From Calendula officinalis (Eukaryota > Streptophyta > Magnoliopsida > Asterales > Asteraceae): a stretch of 64,000 nucleotides of DNA. The position numbers and the translations under genes were made by a program. Below are positions 45,080 through 57,024 of this stretch, piece by piece. The stretch is taken from assembly GCA_963853835.1 (NCBI GenBank), contig OY970823.1, positions 47,343,808-47,407,807 of the forward strand. The letters are read 5' to 3'. The stretch's first letter is position 1. Each line of letters begins with the position of its first letter. The notes beneath the pieces are model-generated. The model saw nothing but the letters and a program-made list of their open reading frames with translations. It did not search any database and was not told where the DNA came from.

Positions 45080-46168
45080 TTGTCCCGTGTAAAATGCATA
45101 ATCTAAACTATCTTTCATTCTTATATAATTGTGAATTGTCATTGACGCTAAAACAATATCACTTGTGTCTCGTAAGGGTAATTACGCGCATTAATTAAAA
45201 TCACCCACCAAGCATTCCATACTCCAAATGTTCGTTTAATCACATTTCTCAATGACGAGTGAGAGTAATTAAAAGTTTCCTTCAATCCTCTTGGAGCATG
45301 TATCGCGGCAGTTTGCCCACGACGAAAATCAGGTTAATGATAATGAATGTTTGTTCTTTTATAGGGAGCAAGGTATCTCCTAGTACTAGAATATCCCACA
45401 TCACCAGCATAATATTTTGCTAGGGAAAAAAACAAATGAACATAACTAGGTATATTTGTGTTCAATATAATAAAGTGTAAATAATAATACTAACCACCTA
45501 TTGGACGAGGGAATTTAAATTCAGGTCTACACAATGCTTCATTTAAAATTCTTATGTCATGTACAATTTCTTCCCATCCAGCCCATGCGAATATGAAACA
45601 CATATTAAAATCACAAGCTGCCATTATATTTTGTGTTGTATATCCTTTACGACTGATAAATTTTGGTTGCTTGTGTTCTCGAACTGATGTCTTTTCAAGT
45701 ATACCATCAAATCCTCCGATTCGATTCAAGAATATTGGATAATAACGTGGCTTGTTAAAATTTGTGTGGGCACTTCTTCATTATAATTTGTTTGTGGCTT
45801 TATAATGTCCACACTTAACACAAGGCACCACCTATAAAACTTAATTAAAATGTCTATGAATTTTTTCCTTGGAATGAACAAACGTTTTTTGAACCTATCG
45901 ATTTCCGCATCCATGTGCTAAAGTAATCAAGAATATAGCATCTGACTCTTCAACATATATACTATGTGTTGAATTTAAACTACCGTTTGTAACCACATGG
46001 GAGAATAACATTTTAAATATTGGAACACGTAGCCTGAAAACTTCATAACAACGCTTACATTGACAATTAAGGACAACTTGAATAAACACATGACCCATGC
46101 GAGCACACGTTCAACAAGACATAAGTCTTTGGTTTAAAGTACAACCAATTCTTATGGCTTCGATTGCT
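45080..46168 (-). pseudogene. PIF/Harbinger (HARBI1/ALP1-like) transposase pseudogene, left arm
   Basis: Minus-strand fragments in order: FRLRVPIFKMLFSHVV and SDAIFLITLAHGCGNR (N-terminal region), IGGFDGILEKTSV (first catalytic Asp region), FISRKGYTTQNIMAACDF and MCFIFAWAGWEE. After these come a GDVGYSSTRRYLAPYKR-like block (second Asp), RNVIKRTFGVW and YPYETQ. Stops and frame changes separate the fragments. The conserved catalytic Glu expected in the RNVIE-RTFGVW block is Lys. The family supplies the DDE nuclease that moves PIF/Harbinger elements and Tourist MITEs, which are common in this window. This copy is dead. Confidence 0.82.
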
Positions 46169-46211
46169 GATCGATTAAGGCCTCCCAAGCACATGGATGT
46201 GGAAATGGGTT

Positions 46212-47480
46212 AGCAATCGAAGCCATAAGAATTGGTTGTACTTTAAACCAAAGACCTATGTCTTGTCGAATGTCTGCTCGCACAGGTCATATGTTCATTC
46301 AAGTTATCCTTAATGGTCAAGGTAGGCGTTGTTACAAAGTTTTCAAGTTACGTGTTCCCATACTTAAAATGTTATTCTCCAATTTGGTCACAAACATTGT
46401 TTTAAAGTCAACACATAAATTGAAGAGTCGGTTGCTGTATTCAAGATGACTTTAGCACACGTATGTGGAATTCGATTGGTTCAAGAAACGTTTGTTCAAT
46501 CCAGGGAAACAATTCATAGACATTTTTATAAAGTTTTAAAGCACCGTATGTTAAGTGTGGACATTATAAAGTCACAAACAAAATATAACGAGGAAGTGCC
46601 CACGCAAATTTTAAACAATCTACTTCATTATCCGCGTTCGAGAAGTCTATCAGAGCTAGATACACATGTATAGAGCTAGATACACATGTATAGAGCTAGA
46701 TACACATGTATAGACATCAGAGCAACCAAAATTTAAAATTTATCGCTCGTAAAGGATATACATCACAAAATATAAGCAGCTTGAAATTTTAATATGTGTT
46801 TCACATTCGCATGGGATGGATAGGAAGGAATTGCACATGACACAAGAATTTTTAATGAAGCATTGCGTAGACCTGAACTTAAATCCCCTCGTCGAATGGA
46901 TGGTTAGTATTATTATTTACTTTATTTACACTTTATTATATTAAACACAAATATACCAAGTTATGTTCGTTTGTTTTTCCTCTATAAAAATATTATGTTG
47001 TTGATGTAGGATATCCTAATACCAGGGGATACCTTATCCCCTTGCTCCATGTAAAGGAACAAACATTCGTTATCATTTACTTGATTTTTGTCGGCGGCTA
47101 AACTGTCGCGATACGTGCTCCAAGAGGATCAAAAGAAACTTTTAGCTACTACCACTCTTCATTGAGAAATATGATTGAACGAAGGAGTATGAAAGGCTAG
47201 GTGGGGGATCTTAATAAATGTGCACGTTAATTACCCTTACGAGACGCAAGTGAATATTATTTTAGCATTAATGGTAATTCACAATTATATAAGAATGAAA
47301 GATAGTTCAAATGATACATTTAACAAGACACAACAAGAATCATATAACTCAACCCAAGATCGTGGTACCGAAGCTTATACTAGCACCAGTGAGACACATG
47401 TTGACAACACCGCTCGTCATAGAAATGACGATCTTTATATGAGTGATGTGAGGGATATGATCGCTAGAGATATAATCTAA
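46212..47480 (+). pseudogene. PIF/Harbinger transposase pseudogene, right arm
   Basis: Fragments in order on the plus strand: FKLRVPILKMLFSNLVTN, TLAHVCGIRLVQETFVQS, RETIHRHFYKVLKHRMLS, a VVDVGYPNTRGYLIP block near 47000, RNMIERRS (Glu kept), YPYETQVNIILALMVIHNYI and a C-terminal tail to TAA at 47480. The central part around the first catalytic Asp is disrupted by a three-fold 20-base repeat (46653-46712) and further breaks. Frameshifts and stops make it non-functional. Compared with the left arm, different residues are damaged, so the arms decayed independently after duplication. Confidence 0.82.
46653..46712 (+). repeat. Three perfect copies of a 20-base unit
   Basis: GAGCTAGATACACATGTATA is repeated three times head to tail inside the right transposase arm and is absent from the left arm. 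Confidence 0.95.
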
Positions 47481-47670
47481 TCTACTAGATGAAAATATAT
47501 GTGGCAACATCCATGAATTATTAATGATTTTGTAATGATTTTAATTTAAAATAGTCTTATGTTTAATTGAAATACATTTTAGATAATATATGTCGCAACA
47601 ACTATGAATTATTAAAGATTTTGATTGAATAATTGAAGTACGTTTATCAATTATTTTTTTTAGATTTAAT

Positions 47671-48630
47671 TAGACAAATAGTCCTTTAGGTTTGTACCAT
47701 ATTACAACTTTGGTCCTATCGTTTAAAAAATGACACCGATAGTCCTTATTTTGAAACTATTTTGCACTGACGGTCCTTTAAGCCAAACGATGTTAAGTTT
47801 TTCTATTAAGTCAACTCATGTGCAATGCACATAAGGGTGAAATAGTCTTTTCATATTTATTTTTTACAAAAAAGATTAACTTTTCTTTTTCTATCCCCAT
47901 TACCCAGATGTTCTTCCCCATGTACAATCACACAGGCACAAAACCATCTCACCTTCCACCATAAATCAAAAATCCCGAATAAATCAAAAATCAAGATCTA
48001 GGGTTTAAACAAAATTAAAGCTTCATAGGCTTCAAAACCCGACGTCGCCGGAAACCTGCAACTCCGACCATAGTGTCCGCCTGCCACTGAAGCAGCGCCA
48101 CCTCCGCCCATGTAGCAGCGCCGCCTCCCACACTACGGTCATCTAGGTTCATGTTGACTCAAAAACCCACAAAAAAGTTAAATAAAAAAGAAATCTTTCT
48201 TGCTTTTTTGTATGATCGCGTAACTTTTATGTTATTGTTGAGTGGTTTTGCATGATAGAAATTGTTTTGCAAGGGTTTTGGCAATGTGGGCTAGAATTTA
48301 ATATGAAGTTGTAGGTTTTTATGATGGTGGTTGATGTAGAGAGATTGAAGGGAGAGAGTTTCAAGATTTGTAGGATGTACATCATGCATAAAATAATTGT
48401 ACCTATGTACAATTTTTAATTTTATTTAGAAAATAAACAGGAAAAGTCGAAAATACCCTCATGTGCATTGCACATGGGGTAAGTTAACAGAAGTTGTTAA
48501 CATCGTTTGTCCTAAAGACCAAACATGACAAAAGTTTCCAAAATAAGGACTATCTTTGTCATTTTAAAACGATTAGGACCAAAGTTGCAATTTGGTATAA
48601 ACCTAAAGGAACATTTTTGTAACTAACTCT
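47671..48630. mobile_element. Long-TIR non-autonomous element (MULE-like) with GC-rich insert
   Basis: The left ~190 bases (ACAAATAGTCCTTTAGGTTT through ATGTGCAATGCACATAAGGG) are inverted at the right (CCTCATGTGCATTGCACATG through AACCTAAAGGAACATTTTTG). Between them 47930-48150 is unusually GC-rich (CCGACGTCGCCGGAAACC, GCAGCGCCACCTCCGCCC). This reads like a captured gene leader, reminiscent of Pack-MULEs. The element borders the C-type lectin kinase fragment. The family of the TIR is shared with 18472-18830 and 42086-43024. Confidence 0.7.
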
Positions 48631-48736
48631 TAAAATAATCAACAATAGTTTATGACAGTAAACAGAAAAAAGGCATGGACTTGTATTAACATAACCGCTT
48701 ATTTTATTAAAGTTGACAAAAAAAAAAGAAACATAC

Positions 48737-49489
48737 CTGCAACAAGCATACATATAGAAGCACGAGAAATGTTGCATCTGTCAGCCACAAAAGAAGTCAT
48801 TCTATTGGTCAACATAGTGCACAAAGATCCTGAGTCATCCTTGTAGTATCAAAAGCATGAAGAATTGATGCAACTGGATTTTATTAGAACAAAGATCTTG
48901 AACAAAGTTTAGTTCTGCTAACAATATTAAATCTAAATTCTGCAACTGTTTTCTGATTCGTTCCAAGTTTGAGAGTTTTCAATGTATTTGAAGCATGTTG
49001 TTTCAGTGGGTCCCGTTACCCAACCAGAAGGACACGGTGCTATTCACAAAGAAAATATCAAGTTACAACTTTTTTTTATCCGTACAAATAATAAGTACTT
49101 CATAATTTGAGATGTACCATTTTCTTTCTTTTTTTTCCTTTTATGGTTTTTATTATTAGAAACGCGTGTTAGTTGAAACTATATTATGAATCCCTGATTG
49201 TTTGAGGGAAACACAAATGACTGAATTCGGTAAAACAATGACTATTTAATGTTATTAGTGTAACAAAAGTGAATTACCTTCACCATGGCTTTTGTTACGA
49301 GAAGCTGCAGCCAGAATGGAATCATTTGACACCTACAACAAGTAGAATGACATGAAAAATATTAAATTTTTACATAATTAACTAAAATTAAGCTTCTTAG
49401 TTATGTAACGAGTGGTGCTTAAGTAATTTACTCACTGCTTTCGAACTAGTCAACAATATTCCAGCTGAAATGAACAGCTTTCCTTCCAT
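48737..49489 (-). pseudogene. C-type lectin receptor-like kinase fragment: ectodomain exons only
   Basis: Plants have essentially one C-type lectin receptor kinase family (At1g52310 type). Minus-strand exons: 49489-49436 (MEGKLFISAGILLTSSKA, signal-peptide-like), 49332-49278 (VSNDSILAAASRNKSHGE) and from 49039 (APCPSGWVTGPTETTCFKYI, ENSQTWNESENSC). Degraded LAELNFVQDLCS follows near 48890, then DSGSLCTMLTNRMTSFVADR and CNISRASICMLVA to a donor at 48737. The first lectin Cys pair and the C-terminal Cys pair are present. The middle of the lectin fold is shortened and shifted out of frame near 48930. No transmembrane or kinase exon follows; the next sequence is the long-TIR element at 48630. This is a truncated gene remnant. 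Confidence 0.78.
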
Positions 49490-50376
49490 TACCTACCAAA
49501 ACATAATTTCAATAAATGATGCAATCATTTAACTGTTATTTCACTAAACCTACCCCCTTTTAACAATTCCAAAGGAAATTATCACCAAACCGTAACATTA
49601 CGCCACTAATGTTAATTATATACTATATAACAGTTTCTTCTATAAAACTTGGCCGAGTACTTTCCGGGTTGATGCTAACCAGGTAACGGGTCAAAAACTA
49701 AGTTAAAATAAAAATTGGTCAAAACTCGACCAACTCAAAATTCGTCAAACTCGTCCAACTCGGAAACTCGGTCAAACTCAGATAAAATTCAGTCAAATTA
49801 TGTTTTATTTTTTAAGAACTAAGGAAATTATACTCATAATGTATCTTTTTATAAAGAACTAACACGGTGGTAGCGAGTTTTGCCTCTATACAAACACAGA
49901 AAGCAAAACATATTACCATAATATATCAAAATTTTAACCTAAACCTATGTAATAACCTAAATTCAACAACCATCAAACAAATAAACCTACACACTGTAGA
50001 AAAAAAACGAAATTGTTTTCCATGTTTCAAATGTTGGACCAAAATTTCAAGCTAATATCAGTAAGTAAATACAAAAGCAGTTATTACCGCGGAATTAAGG
50101 AAATGAGTCCTCTGAAAAGCCCTAAATCATCGCTGTAACGCTAAATCGGAAAACAGAACCAGGAGGTTAGCATGTATAACTAAAATTTGGGGGGTTTTCA
50201 CATGAAATGCATAGGTGAGCTTTGGTTTGATTGGGGGAGCACAGAGTGTGAAAGTGAGCTTGAAATGGTTCGATAATGGCGGTCGAATGGAGTGAAGAAG
50301 AAAGCGGGAAAGTCTAGTAATTAACTAGTTATGACAGATTCAGATCGTAGCTGAGAAGGGGCCCTGAACTGTGTAA
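49490..50376. other. Upstream region of the lectin kinase fragment; intergenic
   Basis: 49640-49790 has AACTCGGTCAAACTCAG-type repeats. 50090-50300 could hold a former 5'UTR/promoter. No open gene recognised. Confidence 0.4.
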
Positions 50377-50835
50377 GGGTGTGTTTGGATAAGCTAACTT
50401 TAAAAGTCCTGTAAAAGAACTTATTAATTTTCTGTAAAAGAACTTATTAATTTTTTAGTTTTATTAAGGAGTTTTACAAAATTTGTTTGATTTAGCTTAT
50501 TAACTTATTGATATTGAAAAGTTGATAAGTTATTTTTTAAAATATGTTTGGATTAGCTTTTTGGTGTAAAATGACTAAAAAGAGAAGTGGGGAAGTGAAG
50601 AGGAGGTAGGTTTTGATAGGTCATTAAGAGTACTTGTGTAATTTGTGCTCAAAAAGTCATAAGTTGTTTTGAAAAGTTACTACCCTCTTACTTTTTAAAA
50701 ATAACTTTTCAAAGCTTTACAAAAAGTCATTTGAAAAGGACTTTTAACTTTACACAAATAACTTATTGACTTATTAACTTTTTGAAAAGTTAATAAGTTA
50801 ATAAGTCACTTTTTGAAGCATTCCCAAACACCCTC
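50377..50835. mobile_element. Tourist-like MITE, GGGTGTGTTTGG termini, 459 bases
   Basis: Ends GGGTGTGTTTGGA and CCAAACACCCTC are inverted repeats, flanked by TAA (50374-50376 and 50836-50838). The interior is rich in AACTTATTAACTTTTTGAAA-like palindromic runs. Non-coding. Confidence 0.8.
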
Positions 50836-51123
50836 TAATTGATCCAAAATATTTGGCATACAACAAAATAGACACTAATCTTGTATAAATTCTTTTCTAC
50901 GACATTTCAAAGTCTCACATAACTTCAAAATTAGCAATCAGTCTTTTCAGTTTTCAGTGGCACTTGTCGATTTTTCAATGTTTGGGATGTATCATATAGA
51001 GAGTTTTATGGTAGTGATTAGGGTTTGTTTCTAGGGTTTCGGGTTTGTGTCAAGGGTTTATTACAATTTTGTTATTTTATCAAGAGTAAATTATAGAAAT
51101 TGTCTATGTGGTATACTCGATTA

Positions 51124-51315
51124 CTCCTTTCGTCCCACAAAAAACTTCTCATTTTATCTCAAACTTTTGTCCCACAAAAAACTTCTCATTTGCTATTTCT
51201 CTCTCCAAACCAATCTTATATTTTAATCAAATTTATTACTAATGACCCACCACTAACTATCACCTTAAAACTTGTGCATAAGTGAAATGACAAGTTTTTT
51301 GTGGGACGGAGGGAG
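51124..51315. mobile_element. Stowaway MITE, 192 bases
   Basis: Starts CTCCTTTCGTCCCACAAAAA and ends TTTTTTGTGGGACGGAGGGAG, near-perfect inverted repeats flanked by TA. It appears nested in an older GAGTAAATTATAGAAATTGT-type TIR element whose left end is at about 51084. Confidence 0.88.
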
Positions 51316-51317
51316 TA

Positions 51318-54300
51318 TGTGTTTTTGTCCCTAAAATTTTTTTTTCAGGTTTTTTATCCCTAAACAATTTTAAATTCTAGTTTTTTATCCTTCCGTCCAA
51401 TTTTCATCGTTAATTAACCTTACATGCCAAACATGTGAGGATATTTTGGTCATTTTCCATTTCCTCATCCACAAACCCTCCCAACTGATACTTTTCATGT
51501 TAAAATAGTTATAGTTATAATTACATCATCGTATTGAGTTCGAAAGTATTTGAAAGAAAGTTAGCAAATTCAAAATAAATATGCATAAAACAAGAATGAA
51601 CATCTATAATTGGGTACAAAATGTGCATGTGACATACTTTTGATGTCTCACTATATGAGGAATGAGAAAGAAGGTCATATCGAATTTCATATTACCAGCC
51701 CTACATGTCTATGTATATGAAAGGTGGGAAATGAAGGACAACAATATTAATCATGACTCTCTGGTTACTTCTACACCATGTATTTTGTGACATCTTTTTT
51801 AAAATTGTTGCAATTTCTTCTTTTATTTATAGAAAGAAGTCAACTATATATATACATGATATATAAATACTGGTTTTGTAAGACTTTTGAAAACCAAAAG
51901 TACAAGATGCAATTATATGTTTGTGTGTAAATACTAACGTGATGTGCGTGCTAAAAACGAATATTTTTCATTACATAAACGATTTACTTCAAGGATTTTG
52001 CTAAATAATTTCCTTAGAGCAATAATTAAAAATAATTTAAATACATAAAAAAATGTACATAGGCTACATAAAAAACTACCGACTACAATTCACTAAGAGC
52101 ATTGTTTAACAAGCCCCTTGTACATTAACCGCTTTAATGATCCTTAACAATTGCCCTAAGAGCATTGTTTAGCAAAACCTTTACTTTAATTATCTACATG
52201 TTGGTTTGTATTAAATATTATTTGGACTATTCAATTTGCGTCTTTTCAACAAAAATTAAGAGATATATTAGGACTAAATATACAAAACATTGTTTTCTTA
52301 TAAATTTAATTTCGTTATGATTTTAAATTTATATATATTTTTAAGTGGAAAGTTAAAAAAAAATTTATTTGCAAATTCTAATTATTGTAACCTATGACAA
52401 CGACATGTTGATTAAAATAATATATAAAATCTTTTTCATTTATATCAAGCCTATACTTTAATTAATTAATGATGAAAATCATATAAACGTTGACTTTTTA
52501 ATAAGGAAAATATAATAAGATGTATTAATTTAAGTTATTATATAATATAGCATTATTTTAAGTTATTATATAATTAAGTTTCTTATAAAAAACATAAAAT
52601 TAAATGCGAGTTAAAATAGAATATACATAAAAAAACGAAGATATCATCACATTATCGTATATTATTCTAAGTTAACTCAATTATGACCGAATTCGATCAT
52701 AGGGTCAAAATTCACCAACTAAACTCCCCCTCTTTATTATATGTTGACTATAACGGGATATTGTAGTTAAGGACTTATGAGTTATGGTATTATGCCGTTC
52801 AGAAGAAAAAAAAAGGACTTATATATTAAATATTTATAAAGTAATATAATGAATGATTTATAACATAACTTAGTAGTTATGAGTAGATTAAGATTTGTTA
52901 TTTAAAAAAACTAACTACGAGTCAAAAACTGATTTGAAGATAGGTAAGGGAAGTTGAAACTATGGGGCGCATGTTTGGTTAGATTTATTTTATCTGAATT
53001 AAATAGGTGAAATTAAATGACTTTTAGTTTTAAAAAAATTAAACTGAATTGTTTAAAATACTTCAAAATATGGATTGATCTGAACCAAATTACAATTTAG
53101 TTGATTTGCTTTTTATAATTTGATTTCTCGTTAATATTAGCATAAAAAATATTTAAGTTTGATATGTAGAATTTCAAATTGACAAATTATTTTATATAAA
53201 AAAACACAATCCTACTTCACAGTTTGTGAAATTTACAATCATATATTCAAAAGTTTTTGCATTAACTTTATTAAAAACTCGAAAAAGATTGGTCCAATTC
53301 CAATTGATGCAATTTAAAAAGAAACAAGTGTTAGCATATACACCATATTTACTATAAGAAATGTAAAAAAAAAAAGTAAATAAAAAAAAGGTATCTTAAT
53401 TGCTTATAATGCAAAAAGAAGTAGAGTAATAGATCGATTTATGAGTAAACACACAAACTGTAATAGTAATCAAGACAAAAACCCTAATATGAATAAAGCT
53501 AGTGCAATTCCTTACTTCAACGAACATGTGAATCAACCAAAGACTAGAAGAGTCGAAGATTTTGGGATTTTAGCTTGGGTTAAATACTCAAATGGAATGA
53601 AGATATGTATAAAAATGTTGTATAATTACCAAATAATCAAAGGTTGTATTACTATCACTATATTCGGTTTTATTGGGCAGTCCGGTTCTTAAAACTGAAT
53701 ACGAAACAATATGAAAATCAATCTGTTAGTTTTGTTCAAGTTCAAATTGATCCATAAAACCAAAAATGCAACCGAAATGATTCAATCTAAATTATCAATT
53801 TAGACAATCGGAATCAGGGGCGATAGATACCACACAAAATTTTAAAGGTGGGTAAAATTTTAGAGTGCAAGTCAGGTTTTTTGAGTGGAGTTTTATTTAA
53901 AGTCATATCGTAAACCAAATCAAATCAGTTTTAGTTTGAAGAAAGTCTAAACCTAAACTAAATTAGTCAAAATCAAAATTCAAGTGTTAGTTAATTCGAG
54001 CATCATATTTTTAAACCAATAAACCTAGGGAAAATGAATCAAACAAGAAAAAAAAATTTAATAGGAATTAGAGTAAAATAAACGTTAAAACGGGAAAGAA
54101 AAAAAAGATATAAAAAAAATATATGCATATGGAAGAGATTTAAACTAAATGTTATATGTTTTAAGATACATGAGTTAGCCACTTAGCTCATATATGAAGT
54201 GTATTAGTTATCACTCATATATTATGTATATATGGATAAACCAAGCTAAAAAATGAACCGACCACTAAAAAATTTATAGTAATCGGAAAAATTTTGGGGT

Positions 54301-54604
54301 GGGCATCTCACCCCTTGGTACCGCCCTTGATCGGAATATCCAACTAATTCAATGAAACCAATTCGGTTACGTTAAATATGATGTAACACCAAATTCTCAC
54401 ACTAAATTAAGATGGTTATTTTTTTGTGTGTGTTAAATAACCCTATTAAAAGTTTAAAACCAATTTTTTTTATAAAATATACATATAGAATACGCCATCA
54501 ATGTCTTTTAAACAAATTCAGTTTTAAAATGATAACTACTTTTTGTTGTTAAATTTATGAATATTAATATAAATTAACATTATAAACAAAAGTATATGTC
54601 TTTA
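51318..54604. other. Intergenic, 3.3 kb with no recognised gene
   Basis: Very AT-rich. An 83-codon frame at 53441 has no recognisable domain. AAGAGCATTGTTTAACAAG/AAGAGCATTGTTTAGCAAA recur at about 52096 and 52159. Nothing else seen. Confidence 0.5.
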
Positions 54605-55125
54605 GAGCATCCCCAATGGTTAACCTCTCAAAAGCTTATTACTTTTGCCACATCAACATTCCACTAACCAAAAACCATTTTCCAAATAACATCTCCAATG
54701 GTTAACCTTTCCAAAAAGCTTTTCCTTTTACAAAATTTCTAATATACATTTATCTATCTCAAATGTTTTATTAATACCCCTATATATAATTTGACACTTT
54801 TTTTAACATCTTACTAAATATAATATTTTTTAAAATGTCTCATACAAAAATATTATAATAATTGACATTAAATATTATATAATTTATTTATTAACTAATA
54901 AAAATATAATAAATAATTTATATATAAATATCTAAGGTTTAAAATGAAATGTTATTAAACATGAGGATTAAAAAAGACAAACATTGAAAGATGGTTAAAA
55001 GCTTAGTAGAGAATAAGTCTTTGCAATAAGCTTTTCAAAAAACTAGGTATTCCAATGGTAAAAAGCTTTGAAAGACTTATTGTAATAGTAATAAGCTTTA
55101 GAAAAAGCTACCATTGGAGATGCTC
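54605..55125. mobile_element. Tourist-like MITE (family B), 521 bases, reverse orientation to 28962-29450
   Basis: Ends GAGCATCCCCAATGG and CCATTGGAGATGCTC, flanked by TTA (54602-54604 and 55126-55128). The right ~150 bases (AGTAGAGAATAAGTCTTTGC to AAAAGCTACCATTGGAG) are the reverse complement of the left part of the 28962 copy. Confidence 0.88.
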
Positions 55126-57024
55126 TTAGCTTTTAAAATTCAGTTTTGAAATGATAACTAGCTTTATATGAATATTAATAGTGTAGTGTTGCATATATTG
55201 AAGATATCCTTATTATACAAAGTGCCACGTACTAATATAAAATCATTATTTTAAGAAAAATACATCAGCCTATACATAGACATTACTAGTATGCTATGTA
55301 ATCAATCCCACTGCTCTCGAGTATGTTGTGTTCAGGATTGTGGTTGTGGTTTGGTCGTAAACTCAGTGATAGTGGTTTATTGGTTTATTATAAAGACAAG
55401 AAACAATAAAAAGAAAAATTATAATCTTTTTTTCTTCTGAACAACAAATACTTTACTACTTTTAAATATCACATACGGAGTATATCAATAGTGAGATTTA
55501 AAACCTTAATCACAAAAATAAAAGACAACACATTATACGTCAGATAGTTATAATAAACTTTTTATATTTAGACAAATGTTATGGTTGTAGAGCATTGGTT
55601 ATAGTCATTTGCTATCTTGCGCCACTATGTTGGGTGAGGCACTGAGGTGGTGCTTTCACATTTCCCTTTTACAAAGGAATTAATTATGAAAACACAATTG
55701 TGTTTAGGTTGACCAGATCACAATTTAGGACATGATCGATAGGTTATTAAAATATTAGAGACAACTAATACGATACTGCAACATGCAATAAATAAAATAA
55801 AGAAAAATGATAATAGCAGCTTTGCGTGTTATTATTTTAATATTATGATATGAATTTAAAATGTGTACATCGATCAATAACTAACTCTTATATTTTAATA
55901 AATAATACAATTAATGAAAGAACAATTTATTTGTATGTAATCACCTATGTTATTATTATTAATTTATTATCATTACATGTTCCACTCCATTTTATGAAAA
56001 CCAAACGCATTTCATTCAAATTCTAATTCCTTTCCAATTTCATTCCTTTCAAATTTTAATTCCTACGAATTTCAATTCCTTTCCAATTTCATTCCTTTCA
56101 AATTATAATTCCTACGAATTTCAATTCCTTTAGACGCCCATTCCTTCTGATTCCAATTTCTTTTACGGATTAAATCCTTCAAAAAATTAGGTGAACAAAT
56201 AGACCTTTTATGTCTTTTAAAACTCTCCATGATAATTTAATTATAATGAATCCCAAATTCCAAGTGTGATATTTTTTTCTGTATAAAGTAATAAATAAAG
56301 AGTTAATATACAACTAAAATAAAAATAAAAATAGTTTTAGGTCAATAATTGAAGGATCGGAGATGGGCACGTAATTTTGACCAATGTCCAGCTGTGACTT
56401 TGCATTATTCCAAATCTAAACATCTCTCATTTTCCTACTTCTTTCCCTCACCATTTCCACTTTTGTCCTCTCCCACCCCACCACCATTGTCTTCAATCTC
56501 CACACGTGTGTATATGTATATATACGTTGTATATGTTTAATAACAATCATGTGCTACTCCATTAAATTATTACAAAGATATGACAAAATGTCCAACATTT
56601 AAGTTTTTCAATTCTAGTAACATGTGTTTAAAAAATACAATCTATCCCATATACCTACGATGAGTCAAGAAACTAAACGATTAGGTTGTATACATTATAA
56701 GTATAAGCTTAGATCCTGAGATAGTTTAAGTCGGGAATACCCTTTGTTAAAAAGATTTACATGTAGGGGAGGATCTAGTATAGTATACGGGCTGTCTGTG
56801 CAACCCTGAATTTTTTTCGAATAATGTAAAATAATGTTAAATTTTTTTAGCTTTTTTTGTTAGTGAATGTAATACCCCTGTGAAAAAAATGTGCAACTGG
56901 TGACATCCACGGTTTTTTCTTGGTCCGCCACCATCTACATGTATATATCATATATATATAATATATACATATACTTACATACATATATATCACCACCACC
57001 ATCTCTACTTCTACATCTTAAAGA
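55126..57024. other. Intergenic; promoter of the 182-residue protein at the right
   Basis: Contains AATTTCAATTCCTTTCCAAT repeats at 56000-56130 and a dispersed-repeat-like stretch at 56765-56930. An AT dinucleotide-rich TATA region at 56940-56990 lies 35-85 bases before the ATG at 57025. Confidence 0.45.

Larger units (their letters stand above)
44780..47640. repeat. Large inverted repeat: two ~1.4 kb arms with a 43-base loop
   Basis: The left arm (about 44780-46168) is the reverse complement of the right arm (46212-about 47640). Nearest the loop the arms agree for at least 44 bases (AGCAATCGAAGCCATAAGAA onward); further out they diverge by some 10-20 percent by eye. Matching landmarks include TACCCTTACGAGAC (47233-47246) with GTCTCGTAAGGGTA (45168-45181). 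The terminal ATGTGGCAACATCCATGAAT has its complement near 44815. Each arm carries a PIF/Harbinger-type transposase pseudogene with the N-terminus at the loop. A transcript through the locus would fold into a long hairpin. Confidence 0.88.

Noticed and set aside
53441..53692. 83-codon frame in the 51-54 kb desert
   Set aside because: No domain, no neighbouring exons, and repeat-like surroundings.
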